A DNA stretch of 64,000 nucleotides. It comes from Nymphaea colorata. Lineage: Eukaryota; Streptophyta; Magnoliopsida; Nymphaeales; Nymphaeaceae. The position numbers and the translations under genes were made by a program. The DNA lies in NCBI RefSeq assembly GCF_008831285.2, contig NC_045139.1, forward strand, positions 9,635,204 through 9,699,203, in the 5' to 3' direction. Position 1 is the first letter of the stretch, and each line of letters starts with the position of its first letter. Of this stretch, positions 1-10,100 are shown piece by piece. The notes under the pieces are model-generated. The model was not told the origin of the DNA and did no database searches. It was given only the letters and a program-made list of their open reading frames with translations.

Positions 1-174
1 GAACACCTATTGTATGTTCATTTCATGAAAAACCCCAAGGGTTTTCAGTTGCTTCTGAAAGGTGGCTACCGTCCATTCACTGGCCTTGGGAAAAATGAAG
101 ATGGCATCTTGCAACCGATTAGCATCTCTTTTCAGATGAACATGAGAGGACTGGGATATCATGAAGGAATTTGA
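1..174 (+). pseudogene. Tat pol fragment: protease tail / G-patch-like segment
   Basis: Frame 1 is open from the window edge to a TGA at 172-174. Around positions 58-165 it encodes a glycine-rich stretch with GLGKNEDG and, further on, GLGYHEG. These resemble the two glycine clusters of a G-patch, a module found after the protease in some plant Tat polyproteins. The 5' part of the frame is off the window. Because the frame stops here and the RT frame opens after a splice-acceptor-like site at 370, this looks like the exon upstream of an Ogre-type intron. Naming the G-patch is by motif only. Confidence 0.55.
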
Positions 175-370
175 AGAAGATCTTGGGGGCTAATAGTATT
201 CACTTTTGTTTCAAAATCCTCCCATGAATTTTGTAATTTTGAACATCTTTTTGTCTCGTCTCATGAGAGAACCCATTCAATGAACTAAGAACCTTTTTTT
301 TTATATATGCAAATACAAGTAATTTTTTGTTGTCAATTTCGTCCAACTCTTTCCTTTATCCTCTTTACAG
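175..370 (+). other. Putative Ogre-type intron between protease and RT
   Basis: There is no frame continuity between the G-patch-like segment and the RT frame. The stretch is T-rich and ends in a pyrimidine run followed by TTTACAG at 364-370, a good plant 3' splice site. From 372 the RT frame is open again apart from one stop at 510-512. Ogre elements are known to carry an intron at this place. The 5' splice site is not resolved; GT dinucleotides near 232 and 320 are candidates, and the exon boundary may lie before 175. Confidence 0.45.
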
Positions 371-530
371 GATGTCGGAACTCAATATGTCTCAGTTTAT
401 TCTTTTTCCACGAAAGTCCCCCCAGAAAGCATTTATCGAACAAGCAGTCGGTGAAATGGAACCTATGGCAATACCCGAGTCAGAATTACCATAATTCACT
501 CAGATTCAGAAACAAGAACATCCCTCATCT

Positions 531-2648
531 TTGGTGAATGATCCAATTAAAGAAATTAATATTGGAACCAGTGAAGATCCTAAAATTCTTCAAATTGGCA
601 CCAGTTTGTCAGTGAATGAGAAGAAAAGATTGGTGGACTTTCTTATAAGTAACCAAGAAGCTTTTGCTTGGACTTATGAAGATATGCCAGACTTAGACCC
701 CCAATTGGTCGAACATCGTTTGCCCTTAAATCCTAATTGCAAGCCGATTAAGCAAAAATTGTGCAAGCTTGACCCTCGACTAGAAGGCCCTATAAAAGAA
801 GGACTAGAGGACTTGCTAAAGGCAAAATTCATTCGTGCCATCGATTACCCCGAATGGTTGACGAACATCGTGGTGGTCCCCAAGAAAAATGGCAAAGTTA
901 GGTTGTGCATCGACTTTCGAGACTTGAACAAAGCCACACCGAAGGATGATTATCCTATTCCAAACATTGATCTGTTGGTAGACAGTACTGCAGGCCATGC
1001 AATGTTTTCTTTCATGGATGGATATTCGGGATATAATCAAATCAAATTAGCAGTCAAAGATCAACCTAAGACCGCTTTTACTACACCCTGGGGTACTTTT
1101 TGTTACACGGTAATGCCATTCTGGTTGAAGAATGCTGGAGCAACCTATCAAAGAGCCATGGCCGCCATCTTCCATGACCAGATGCATAAAATCATGGATG
1201 CATATATCGATGACATATTGATCAAATCCAAGACAAGAGAAGATCACATTGAAACTCTTGCCCAAGTATTCGAGAGGCTTTTACAGTACAAGCTTCGCCT
1301 GAATCCTCAAAAATGTGTGTTCGGGGTTGAGTCAGGCAAACTGTTGGGTTTCATGGTCAGTAAGAAGGGAATTGAAATGGATCTTACAAAACCTAAGGCA
1401 ATAATCGATATGCCACCACCTACCAATATCAAGGAGTTGCGAAGCTTGCAAGGACGAATCCAATCCATCAGACGATTCATTTCCAATCTGGCCATGAGAT
1501 GCGAGCCATTCAACCAGCTACTGAGGAAAGGTGTCAAGTTTGAATGGGGTTTTGAATGCCAACAGTCATTCGAAAGGATCAAGAAATACCTTCTAAATCC
1601 ACCAATTCTAAAACCACCAACGTTGGGTAGACCACTGCTGCTTTACATCACAGTGAATGAGTCAGCATGTGGCGGCTTTTTGGCACAATATGAGGAAGGA
1701 AGTCGCACTGAATATGCAATCTATTACATTAGCAAGACTTTTGTTCAGTACGAAAAGAAGTACTCTCCAATAGAAAAAACTTGTCTGGCATTGGTTTGGA
1801 TGTGTCAGAAGTTGAGACATTATTTATTAGCTTGTGAGGTCAAGATACTCTCCAAACTAAATCCTCTCAAGTACATCTTGGAACAACCATTCCTTAATGG
1901 GCGTATCGCAAAATGGCAAGTTCTGTTGATGCAATATGATCTTGAATATGTGTCTCAAAAGTCAATCAAAGGACAAACAATTGCGGATCAGTTAGCAGAC
2001 TTCCCTCAGTACGAAGAAATCAGAACAAATGATGAGTTTCCAGATGAGCATGTACTAAGATTGGAAACGGTTCCGACATGGAAGATGTACTTTGACGGGT
2101 CCAGAAATGTGATGGGAGCAGGCATAGGCATCTTACTCTTCACTCCAGAAAGCGAAATGATCCCGTACTCTTTGAAACTTGATTTTCCATGTACCCATAA
2201 CATGGCTGAATATGAAGCCCTCATACAAGGACTTCGTTCTTTATTGAGTTTTCAAGTGAAAAGAGTGAATGCCTTTGGCGACTCTCAGCTTATTATAAAT
2301 CAAGTGAATGGAGAATGGCAAGTCAAAGATGAAAAGTTGGTGCCATATCAAGAAATTGCTACCTCCTTAATCTGTCAATTCGAAGAAGTACAATTGGCTC
2401 ACGTAAAGAGAGAAGGTAACCCTATTGCAAATGGCCTCGCGAGCTTAGGATCGACCATCACTTTTCGAACCAATGAAGCAATCCGTTCTTTTGAGATTGG
2501 AAGATTAGAACACCCTGCTTTTGAAACGATGGCGCATGTTCATCATATCCAAGGGGGGAATAAGCTTTGGTACCATGACATCAAAAGGTACATTGAAAGC
2601 GGAGAATTCCCGACTGAAATGTCTAAAAATGAACAAAAAACAATATAA
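531..2648 (+). CDS. Tat pol: reverse transcriptase, RNase H and archaeal-type RNase H
   Basis: This is the polymerase part of the Tat polyprotein, which copies the element RNA into DNA in cytoplasmic particles. The 705-residue frame contains RT (about residues 60-330) with the catalytic box YIDD at 225-228. A degenerate gypsy RNase H follows (about 370-480), then a second archaeal-type RNase H (about 515-640). The second RNase H keeps D522, E560 and D584, but the expected last acidic residue is N634. In RT the usual MPFGLKN reads MPFWLKN (W198). The frame really begins near 372 after the putative intron, with one stop at 510. It continues in the same frame past TAA 2646-2648 into the integrase, so the breaks are nonsense changes and not frameshifts. 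Probably inactive. Confidence 0.9.
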   Translation: MVNDPIKEINIGTSEDPKILQIGTSLSVNEKKRLVDFLISNQEAFAWTYEDMPDLDPQLVEHRLPLNPNCKPIKQKLCKLDPRLEGPIKEGLEDLLKAKFIRAIDYPEWLTNIVVVPKKNGKVRLCIDFRDLNKATPKDDYPIPNIDLLVDSTAGHAMFSFMDGYSGYNQIKLAVKDQPKTAFTTPWGTFCYTVMPFWLKNAGATYQRAMAAIFHDQMHKIMDAYIDDILIKSKTREDHIETLAQVFERLLQYKLRLNPQKCVFGVESGKLLGFMVSKKGIEMDLTKPKAIIDMPPPTNIKELRSLQGRIQSIRRFISNLAMRCEPFNQLLRKGVKFEWGFECQQSFERIKKYLLNPPILKPPTLGRPLLLYITVNESACGGFLAQYEEGSRTEYAIYYISKTFVQYEKKYSPIEKTCLALVWMCQKLRHYLLACEVKILSKLNPLKYILEQPFLNGRIAKWQVLLMQYDLEYVSQKSIKGQTIADQLADFPQYEEIRTNDEFPDEHVLRLETVPTWKMYFDGSRNVMGAGIGILLFTPESEMIPYSLKLDFPCTHNMAEYEALIQGLRSLLSFQVKRVNAFGDSQLIINQVNGEWQVKDEKLVPYQEIATSLICQFEEVQLAHVKREGNPIANGLASLGSTITFRTNEAIRSFEIGRLEHPAFETMAHVHHIQGGNKLWYHDIKRYIESGEFPTEMSKNEQKTI

Positions 2649-2843
2649 CGTATGTCAGCAAGGTACTTTATCCTAGCAGGGGTATTATACAGACGTGGAT
2701 TTAGCACTGAATACTCTCGGTGCCTTGATGAAGATGAGGCAAAGAAAGTAATCTAAGAATCACATCGAGGAGATTGTGGAGGCCATGTTGGTTCCCAAAC
2801 CCTCACCAAACAAATAATTTGAGCAGGGTATTATTGGCCTACC

Positions 2844-3815
2844 ATGCAAAAAGATTGTCACCAATTCGTCAAAAGATGCAAAGAATGTCAACTGCATGCT
2901 CCAGAAATTCATGCCCCAGCCTCTCACTTGCATTCTGTGACATCTCCTTGGCCGTTTTCAATGTGGGCCTTTGACGTAGTCGGACCGATATCCCCTGCAG
3001 CTTCTAACGGCCATAAGTATTTTCTTGCTGCAACGGATTATTTTACCAAGTGGGTAGAAGTTGTCACACTCAAAACAGTGGAAGGACGTCATGTAGTGTC
3101 CTTCATTCACAAAAATCTTCTTTGCAGATTTGGAGTCCCTCATGATATAGTATCAGACAACGGAACTCATTTCAAGAATGAAAAGATGAGGCAATTGTGC
3201 AGCAAGTACCACATCACGCATCATTTTTCAGCTCCTTATTATCCCCAAGGCAATGGACAAGCAGAGGCTACCAACAAGATCTTGATCCGCATCTTGAAAC
3301 GGACAGTAGAAACTGGAAGAGATTGGCATGAAAAGATGCACAACGCTCTATGGGCATATCACACCACTATGAGAACTCCAACAAATGCCACTCCAGCAGA
3401 GCTAGTCTATGGAACAGAAGTGGTTCTACCATTACATGTGTTGAAACCTGCTTTGAAGTTCGCTTCTCTCATAGAGCTCCCTCTTACTCAATATCAACAA
3501 AAAAGGCTAATGCAACTCGATTTGCTAGATGAAAAGAGGCTAAAAGTGGCTGAACATGCTGAAGCTTATCGCCAAAGGGTAGCCAGACAATTTGTCAAGT
3601 CAGTTATTAAGAGACAGTTCAAAGTGAATGATTCAGTCCTACGATCTGCAGTGTACCTGAGAGGACGACCACGGGGCAAGTGGGCACCAAATTGGGAAGG
3701 CCCATATGTCATTAAGGAAGCTTTGCCCCACAATTCATACCGACTAATTGATGCTGATGGGGTGGAACTTGCCGATCCTGTTAATGCCCTTCACCTCAAG
3801 AAATTTTATGTCTAG
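2844..3815 (+). CDS. Tat pol: integrase with GPY/F module
   Basis: This is the integrase that inserts the cDNA into the chromosome. The frame is the same as the RT frame. Between 2649 and 2843 the zinc-finger N-terminus is readable but interrupted by stops near 2755 and 2819; the second looks like CGA to TGA, typical of CpG decay. In the open part the zinc-finger cysteines are C12 and C15. The catalytic triad is D44, D105 and E141, giving exact D,D-35-E spacing. A GPY module follows at 286-288. There is no chromodomain, as expected for Tat. The protein ends at TAG 3813-3815, and the repeat-rich 3' UTR begins just downstream. The core is intact, but the upstream stops prevent a full polyprotein. 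Confidence 0.92.
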   Translation: MQKDCHQFVKRCKECQLHAPEIHAPASHLHSVTSPWPFSMWAFDVVGPISPAASNGHKYFLAATDYFTKWVEVVTLKTVEGRHVVSFIHKNLLCRFGVPHDIVSDNGTHFKNEKMRQLCSKYHITHHFSAPYYPQGNGQAEATNKILIRILKRTVETGRDWHEKMHNALWAYHTTMRTPTNATPAELVYGTEVVLPLHVLKPALKFASLIELPLTQYQQKRLMQLDLLDEKRLKVAEHAEAYRQRVARQFVKSVIKRQFKVNDSVLRSAVYLRGRPRGKWAPNWEGPYVIKEALPHNSYRLIDADGVELADPVNALHLKKFYV

Positions 3816-3956
3816 TTCTCTTGTATTCATTTTCCAATCAATGTCAAACATTTGTGTTTCCACATCGACTATTCAATCTAGATTTTTCTCAGTTGTAAAA
3901 CATGACAATTACACTGGGGCGTTTTTATTTTTATTTTTATTTTATCGTTCAGGGCT

Positions 3957-4260
3957 TGAGAGCAACCCGTGCAGGTAAAGGGTTAAACCTGCAATATGAG
4001 GGCAACCCATGCAGGCAAGGGGTTAAACTTGCAATGCTAGCCAAAGCAACCCATGCAGGCAAAGGGGTTAAACCTGTGCTACAAGCCAAAGCAACCCACA
4101 CAGTTAAAGGGTTCAACTTGTGATGCAAGTCAAGGCAACCCATTCAGGGGGTTAAACCTGAATTTGAAATCGACAAACCCATGCAGGCAAGGGGTTAAAC
4201 CTGCAATTTAAGCTCAAACAACCCATTTAGGTAAGGGGTAAAGCCTGAAACATCTCTACG
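3957..4260 (+). repeat. 3' UTR tandem array of the Tat element (about 7 units)
   Basis: Roughly 38-46 bp units, each built around CAACCCATGCAGG and GGGGTTAAACCTG, lie between integrase and the polypurine tract. The units are diverged and vary in spacer length. A homologous array sits at 26750-27130 in the second Tat remnant. Tandem arrays at this place are known for Tat elements and have been proposed as seeds of satellite DNA. Confidence 0.9.
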
Positions 4261-4331
4261 AAAATGTCTTATTTGAAAAATTTGTGGCATTTATCTTTAT
4301 CACTAAGCACGGCTAACACCAGCTTATTAAC

Positions 4332-4344
4332 AAAGAGGGGCATC
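4332..4344 (+). promoter_or_regulatory. Polypurine tract of the Tat element
   Basis: AAAGAGGGGCATC lies immediately before the TG that opens the 3' LTR at 4345. It is the expected primer for plus-strand DNA synthesis. The same motif precedes LTR L4 at 27231-27243, which supports the LTR boundary. Confidence 0.85.
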
Positions 4345-4420
4345 TGTAATCACCCCAAATTTTTCTGAAGGACTATGATGTTTTATCCAAGTGCGAAATT
4401 CAAATTTAGGCACAAGATTT

Positions 4421-4548
4421 CCAAAATACAACTTTCAGATCCAAATTAAATCCAAAATATTACTCTCAGATCCAAATTAAATCCAAAATAGAACTTTCAG
4501 ATCCAAATTAAATCCAAAATACTACTTTTAGATCCAAAACTCAAGTTT
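4421..4548 (+). repeat. 31-bp tandem repeat in U3 of L1
   Basis: Four units carry CAGATCCAAATTAAATCC (the last diverged), with starts at 4436, 4467, 4498 and about 4529, an exact 31-bp step. The array lies about 400 bp upstream of the TATA box. Confidence 0.9.
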
Positions 4549-4570
4549 AGATCCAAATCAATCATTTAAG

Positions 4571-4925
4571 ACTAATTTACCCTTCCTTTTGACCAAAAAC
4601 CTCCTTTTAGAGGGTGATTTTAGTCTTTTTTTAAACAAGACCGATTTGCCCCTCATTTTGACCAAAAAATCTCCTTTTAGAGGGTGATTTTAGTCTTTTT
4701 TTAAACAAGATCGATTTGCCCATCCTTTTGACCAATAACCTTCTTTTAGAGGGTGATTTTAGTCTTTTTGGTAAACAAGACCAATTTGCCCCTCCTTTTG
4801 ATCAAAAACCATCCTTTTAGAGGGTAATTTTAGTCTTTTTGGGTGGACAAGACCCATTTGCCCTTCCTTTTGGCCAAAAAAATCTCCTTTTGGAGGGTGA
4901 TTTTAGTCTTTTTAGGTAAAAAAAA
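4571..4925 (+). repeat. About 70-bp tandem repeat in U3 of L1 (5 units)
   Basis: Five units contain TTTGCCCNTCCTTTTGACC, then a CTCCTTTTAGAGGGTGA block and TTTTAGTC. Anchor positions are about 4581, 4651, 4721, 4791 and 4862. The array ends about 30 bp before the TATA box, the usual place for enhancer-like LTR repeats. It is absent from L2, L4 and L5, whose U3 is different. Confidence 0.9.
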
Positions 4926-4956
4926 ATTCAAATTTTGGGTTTTGACTCTAAAATCC

Positions 4957-4966
4957 TCTATAAATA
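4957..4966 (+). promoter_or_regulatory. TATA box of LTR L1
   Basis: CTATAAATAC is followed by CCCCC. The same motif stands at 19281 (L2), 28049 (L4, one base shorter) and 47069 (L5), each followed by the same AAACTCTAGT leader. It is the likely promoter of the Tat family. Confidence 0.8.
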
Positions 4967-5310
4967 CCCCCCATATCCTCCCTCTTGGGCAAGATTGGTC
5001 CTTGGGAGAAACTCTAGTGTATTCTCACTTGAAGACTTAGAGTTTCTCTTGAGCTCTCTCTCTTTCTCCCTATTCCTCTTTTCATTTCCTTCTCCAACTT
5101 AGAGCAAGCACTTTTGGAGCTTCATTCAAAAGGGGATCTTCAAGTGAAGGTGTTCATCTTCCTTAAGTCATTTCCCATTAGAGGTATCTAATCTTCATCC
5201 CTCTCATTTCTCTCTTCTTTCTTTTCATTAATGTTCTTATTATTATGTTTTCTTTTTCTTAAACATAGTCTTGTTGTTGTTTTCATTTTCTCTTCTCATC
5301 TTCATCTCCC

Positions 5311-6040
5311 CATGGCCAAAAGAGATAGCACTCAACCTCTTTTAGAGACAAAAGGCTATGCTCAAATGCACCGGGAGCATGAGAAGATGAGATGATATTT
5401 TATTTTATGATTAAATCATGCTCTTTCAAGTATTCTTGTTCTTTCTCTATGTTAATATCTTCTTGCTCTTTCTTCTCTTCAATATATTCTTGTTGTTGTT
5501 ATTTTTTTCCTTAATGAATATATTTTTGTTGTTATTGTTATTTCATTTCTTCAATATGGTCTTGTCATTGTTATTTTATTTTTTTTCTCTTCTTCCTCTT
5601 CCCATGACCAAAGGAGATAGCCCTCAATATCTTTTTAGAGACAAGAGGCTATCCTCAAGTGCATTGGGAGCGTGAAAAGATGAGAGGATCTTTCATTTCA
5701 TGATTGAATCATGTTTTCTCTTTTATTAAATATAACATTGTTTCTCTTTCTACATTTTCTCCTCATCTTCATCTCCCCACGGCTAAAAAAGGTAGCTCTC
5801 AATCTCTTTTTAGAGACAAGAGGCTATACTCAAAGTGCACCGGGAGCATGGAAAGATGAGATGATCTTTCATTTTAATCATGTTCTTTCTTTTCATGAAT
5901 ACATTCTTATTGTTCTTTTGTTTCCTCTTATTTTCCTCTCTTCCTCATTTCTCCATGGCCAAAAGAGATAGCTCTCAATCTCTATTTTAGAGTCAAGAGG
6001 CTATACTCAAGTGCACCGGGAACATGAGAAGATGAGATGG
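5311..6040 (+). repeat. Large tandem repeat in R/U5 of L1 (4 copies)
   Basis: A block of about 85 bp starts CATGGCCAAAAGAGATAGC and runs through a GGGAGCATGAGAAGATGAG motif. It recurs at 5311, 5603, 5778 and 5953, spaced 292, 175 and 175 bp. LTR copies L2, L4 and L5 each have only two such blocks about 170 bp apart, so L1 gained copies or the others lost them. Confidence 0.85.
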
Positions 6041-7720
6041 TATATCAATTCATAGTTACATCATGTCTTCCCTCCTAATTGAACTTTGCTTTTTCCATCA
6101 TTCTCATTCTTTCTTTCATTCCTTAAAGGTTATCTATAAATTATGCATGCATGGTTGCTTGGTTCTTTACTTACATGTGAAAGTATGGCGGGAATGAGAG
6201 TGTGGTTTTGGGACTCTTTATTTTCATATTAATCTTTGAGGTTGGGACTTGTCCAACCCGGGATAAACCCTCATGAAAATGTACATGTTAATATGCATTT
6301 TCATGTCATTTTACGCTAGTTTCCTTCTTAATCATCACATTAGGAACCCTAACGAGTGCCTCGTTATGTTGCTTGTTTTCTTTCATACCCGATGGTGGAA
6401 GAAATATATCTCTTACAACAAACTAAATAATAATATTCTATGCTTATATAAATCATATTTTCTAAAACATTTCCAAAAAGAACCTTCTAACATGGCCTTA
6501 GGGACTTAGCTTAAACTCTTGCATGAGTCCAAGCTCCCCTCCGGCCCACATCAAACTTGAAGTTGGTAATTTTAAGTTGTTCTTTGATTTTTCTAATCTT
6601 GTGAAGGTATGGATGTATACCCATGTTATATACATTTATGCCAACATGATGACCCCCATCTTTCTCTCTCTATGCTTTCACTTTCTATTTTATAAATTTT
6701 CGTATGTGCATAAATACGTATGTACATGTGCTCCATCTCCTCTCTTTCAAATATTTATTCCTCTTTTCAAGACCAATATCTTCTCTTATAACATTTCTCA
6801 TACCCATATATGCGTATGATATTTTTCTTTTCCTCTAAAATCTCTCTTTCTCTTCGAATCAATACATCTTTTTCTCTTAAGTTTTCATATATGTATATAT
6901 GTGATGGTATGTACACAAGTATGCATGTCTTTCTCTATATCTCTCTCTTTCCTTTCATAAGAGTGTTTTATCTCTTGTATTCTTTTTAACATTCTCATCT
7001 CATGAACTTTCTATTTACCAACTTCAATAAGACCACAAACCAAGTAATGACCTAATATTGGAATCGTGCTTGATGGTCTATAATGTCTATCCATTTTCAA
7101 AAACTTTTCCTTCTTATATACAATAATTATAATAACGAAATCTTAGATGTATGTTGTGGTAGGAATGACATTAGATGAATGTTGTGGTATGAATGTTTTA
7201 CATTTTTTTCAATCATATAGGGTAAATGCATCCATGCATTCTCACCCACTTTATTTCACTTATGATCACAAGCACCTCTCCAAAGGTACTTAAGCAAGAA
7301 GGGATGGAGCTCTAGCTAGGTGGTAACCGAATTAGAGCAAAATCTCAAACCTACTTAAAGTCATAAGAGAACACTAAAGTGATTTCAAAATGTTTTCACA
7401 AGTTTTTCAAATGATATTTACTAGTTTCACTTTCTCCTCACATTTCACATTTTCAAGCAATTCTTCAAGAACCTTTTCAAAAGTTTGAAACTCCAAACTT
7501 TCAATATTTTCTACACCGCATATAGAATCAAAAAGATGTTTAAGTTAAAACGAAATGCATCAATGATAAACATAGTCCTTGGGTTGATTACCCCCGGTAA
7601 ATGCGCCGGGAACGGTCGATCCTCGTACCGACGGGCGAGTCCCTTTCTTTCCTCTTTCAAAACAAAAACCTTATTTTTCTGGAACACTCCAAAACCAATG
7701 AAAATTTTGGAATGCAAACA

Positions 7721-9545
7721 CCTACGGACATCAGCCATTTTTGCCTGATCTTCATCTTAGACACAGCTTACAAGATTATTGCTAAATTGCTTTCCTTACG
7801 GCTTGCACCTGTTATATCTTCTATCATTAACCCCTTCCAAGTTGCATTCGTCAAGGGTCGGCGTTTGCAAGACGCGGTTGTCCTGGCCAATGAGGTTGTC
7901 CACTCTCTATACTGTCTACGCCTTTCTTCCTTCACCCTTAAGTAGGACTTCTCTAAGGCCTTTGATTAGGTTAGTTGGGAGTTCCTTTCTGACCTACTCA
8001 CCGGCCTTGCTTTTGGTCCATCATTTCGGCAATGGATCATACCGTTTGTCACTAAGGCCGAACTTGCGGTCTCCTCTAATGAGATGTGTGGTGATTTCTT
8101 CTGTCTCGGTTGCAGCATCCGTCAAGGTTGCCGGTTATTGCATTTGCTTTTCAACTTAGTTGCCTAGTGCTTTTCTGCGTTATTTCATCACGCCACGGTC
8201 ATTGGCTTCCTCACGCCACATTCACTCCCCCATTTACAGACCTTCTCCACCCTTCAGTATGTTGACGACTTCCTCCTGTTTGGCATTGCTTCCCGCCAAC
8301 AGATTGTGAGAACTTGGCTCATCTTTCGGGTCTTTGAGCTCATCTAGTGTTTATTAATTCCTATAAATGCCAACTTTCTTTCATTCACGTGGACCTAGCC
8401 ACGGTGCTTCTTGTGAAAGCATGCTTTGGGTGTAAGGCTGCTGGCCTGCCCATGGACTACTTAGGTCTTCAGATTACGCTAGCGTCTCCTGCTCCCTCTT
8501 TTTGAATTGGAGTGGAGTAGATGCTTGTGAATCGCCTTCAGTGTTGACAGGGAAAACTGCTTTCTCTCCCTCATCCTATTACTCTTGCTAGGCATTGTCT
8601 TTCGTCGGTCCCCCTTCACGCTCTGGCGGTCTTTCGACCTCCTATGGCTGTTATGAGAAGGTTTGATAGGATTATTCGTAAATTTATCTAGAATGGTGAT
8701 CGACCTTCGGATCACCTTGCGCATTGGGATATGGTTGCCCTTCTGCATCTTCTTGGGGGTGCTAGGGTTGCCAACCTTAGTTGGGCATGTGAGTCAGTCC
8801 TTTGTTCTTGGTGGTGTCGTTTGGCAACTGAGCTTTCTCCTATCACCCTATTTATTTGTTCCAAATTTGACCTGTCTTCCCCTAGTATTTTGAATAGTTC
8901 CACCTCCCATACCTCTCCCTTCCACTTTTGGTGCGACTTGCTTTTTGCCCTTCCCCTTTTCATATGGCTTGCTGACCTCCCTTCTTTTGCACCCCCATTT
9001 TGGCATATTTCACCTTCCCAGGGATTTACTTTTTCTTCTTGCTACCTGGCCTCATTTGGTTCTTCTGACGCGTCGCTCCCTCCCCGATCCCATTGGTCCC
9101 CAGGCTCTTTTCCTCATGCCACTGCTTTCATCTGGCTTCTTCTTGCTAGCCACATCAATACTTTTGACCACTTACAGCGCCTTGACATCAGTTTAGCTAA
9201 CCAGTGTCCCCTTTGTCTCGCCGCGGCTGAGTCTCGGGTCCATCTTTTTACTACTTGCCCTTTCTTCCTGAATGTTCTTCCCTCTACATGGCCTTTTCTT
9301 GTTAGTAGCCTTTCAGACCCACCCTCCATTCGCCTTCTTTTCATTTTTTCTCCTTCCCCAACCTGTCTGCTTCCTGGGGGCTAGTCTGGAGGTTGTAGCT
9401 CATTTCCTCTTGGTGGCGCATTTGGGAGGAGCGCAACAACAGGGTCTTCAGGGACACCTTCTCATCGCCGGATGCTCTGGCTCGTCTGGTGCAGGGGGAT
9501 GTCTATTTTGCTTTTCGGTTACGGCGCTGTCCTCTGTCCGCAGCT
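7721..9545 (+). pseudogene. LINE ORF2 remnant, block 1 (RT to zinc-finger end)
   Basis: Broken LINE ORF2 on the plus strand, homologous to 36234-37640. Readable pieces across frames are the RT start (DTAYKIIAKLLSLRLAPV, near 7757), RT motif A near 7950, a YVDDFLLF-type catalytic box near 8265 and the thumb region. The C-terminal zf-RVT zinc-finger region lies near 9180-9260 (CPLC and HLFTTCPF). Several stops and frameshifts make it non-coding. It begins exactly where the Tat LTR ends, so its 5' part is presumably beyond the Tat element outside the window. It keeps a segment near 8800-9220 that the block 2 copy has lost. Confidence 0.85.
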
Positions 9546-10100
9546 GGGTTTCCCTAAGGCTAGATATAGAGTTTCAGCAGGGTTTCAATAGGCAAGAAAA
9601 GATATCCTTGACATTTTTACTGAGCTTGCGAGTTTGCAAGTATTATGATTCAGGTCATATGGTTGATGAAATTCAAATTCACATAGCCTTGTTAGTAACA
9701 AAGCTGTCTCCATTATTAAATGCAAACACATATGGAATATATAACCAAAAGGCTTGAATTTGTTCATTAAGGATGAAGGAGCAAAAAATAATCTCAATGG
9801 GAAACAACTGGGGCAGGAAAAGAGGATGCAAAAAATCTCTTCAAAAAAGTAAAATGAATGTATAATCGTTTAATTTGCCATCAAAGTGAGCTGGCTAAAT
9901 AAATATATCAAATGCGTGACTTACATTTGTACACAATACCTTTTTGTATGTTCTCTTTATGTATTCTGAAACCTTTTTGGGGGTAAAAATAATATATTTT
10001 AGATTAGGGTCAAACCAATAGGTTGGGAAAGAAGCAGTCTTCTAAAAGTGTTGTGTCCATTTTTCCCCCTTTTAAGGGCATTTTTGTCATTTCAACCTCA
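9546..10100. repeat. Block-repeat spacer with degenerate FR-like sequence
   Basis: Non-coding, closely matched at 37945-38495. The middle resembles the FR repeat seen at 23160-23330 (CATTATTAAATGCAAACACA and a GTTCATT motif). No gene is recognised. The last part, near 10060-10100, matches the FR repeat tail (TTTTTGTCATTTCAACCTC). Confidence 0.6.

Larger units (their letters stand above)
1..7720 (+). mobile_element. Tat/Ogre-type Ty3/gypsy LTR retrotransposon, 3' portion
   Basis: This is the 3' part of a large element; its 5' LTR, gag and most of the protease lie outside the window. In order it shows a G-patch-like tail of the protease region, a putative intron, RT, RNase H, a second archaeal-type RNase H, integrase, a tandem-repeat 3' UTR, a polypurine tract and a 3' LTR starting TG (4345) and ending CA (7720). 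The dual RNase H, the long LTR and the 3' UTR repeats are known traits of the plant Tat lineage. LINE sequence resumes directly after the LTR at 7721, where block 2 at about 36234 has uninterrupted LINE, so the element inserted into a LINE. The pol frame carries a few stop codons, so this copy is inactive. Confidence 0.9.
4345..7720 (+). repeat. L1: 3' LTR of the Tat element, 3.4 kb
   Basis: The LTR opens with TGTAATCACC and closes with ATGCAAACA, that is TG...CA. U3 carries two tandem arrays (31-bp and about 70-bp units), followed by a TATA box at about 4957 and a pyrimidine-rich leader. Downstream are four copies of a repeat beginning CATGGCCAAAAGAG. Homologous LTR copies are L2 (18953-20042), L3 (24195-24410), L4 (27244-30353) and L5 (46633-49406). 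These share the region from the TATA box to the 3' end but have a different U3. No host gene is seen inside; short frames here are chance. Confidence 0.85.

Noticed and set aside
3957-4260. Possible CRISPR-like array
   Set aside because: Direct units with variable spacers superficially resemble one, but units are diverged, spacers are related, and the place in a plant Tat 3' UTR explains it.
8731-9384. 217-residue frame as a host gene
   Set aside because: It is the thumb and zinc-finger end of LINE ORF2 (HLQRLDISLANQCPLC).
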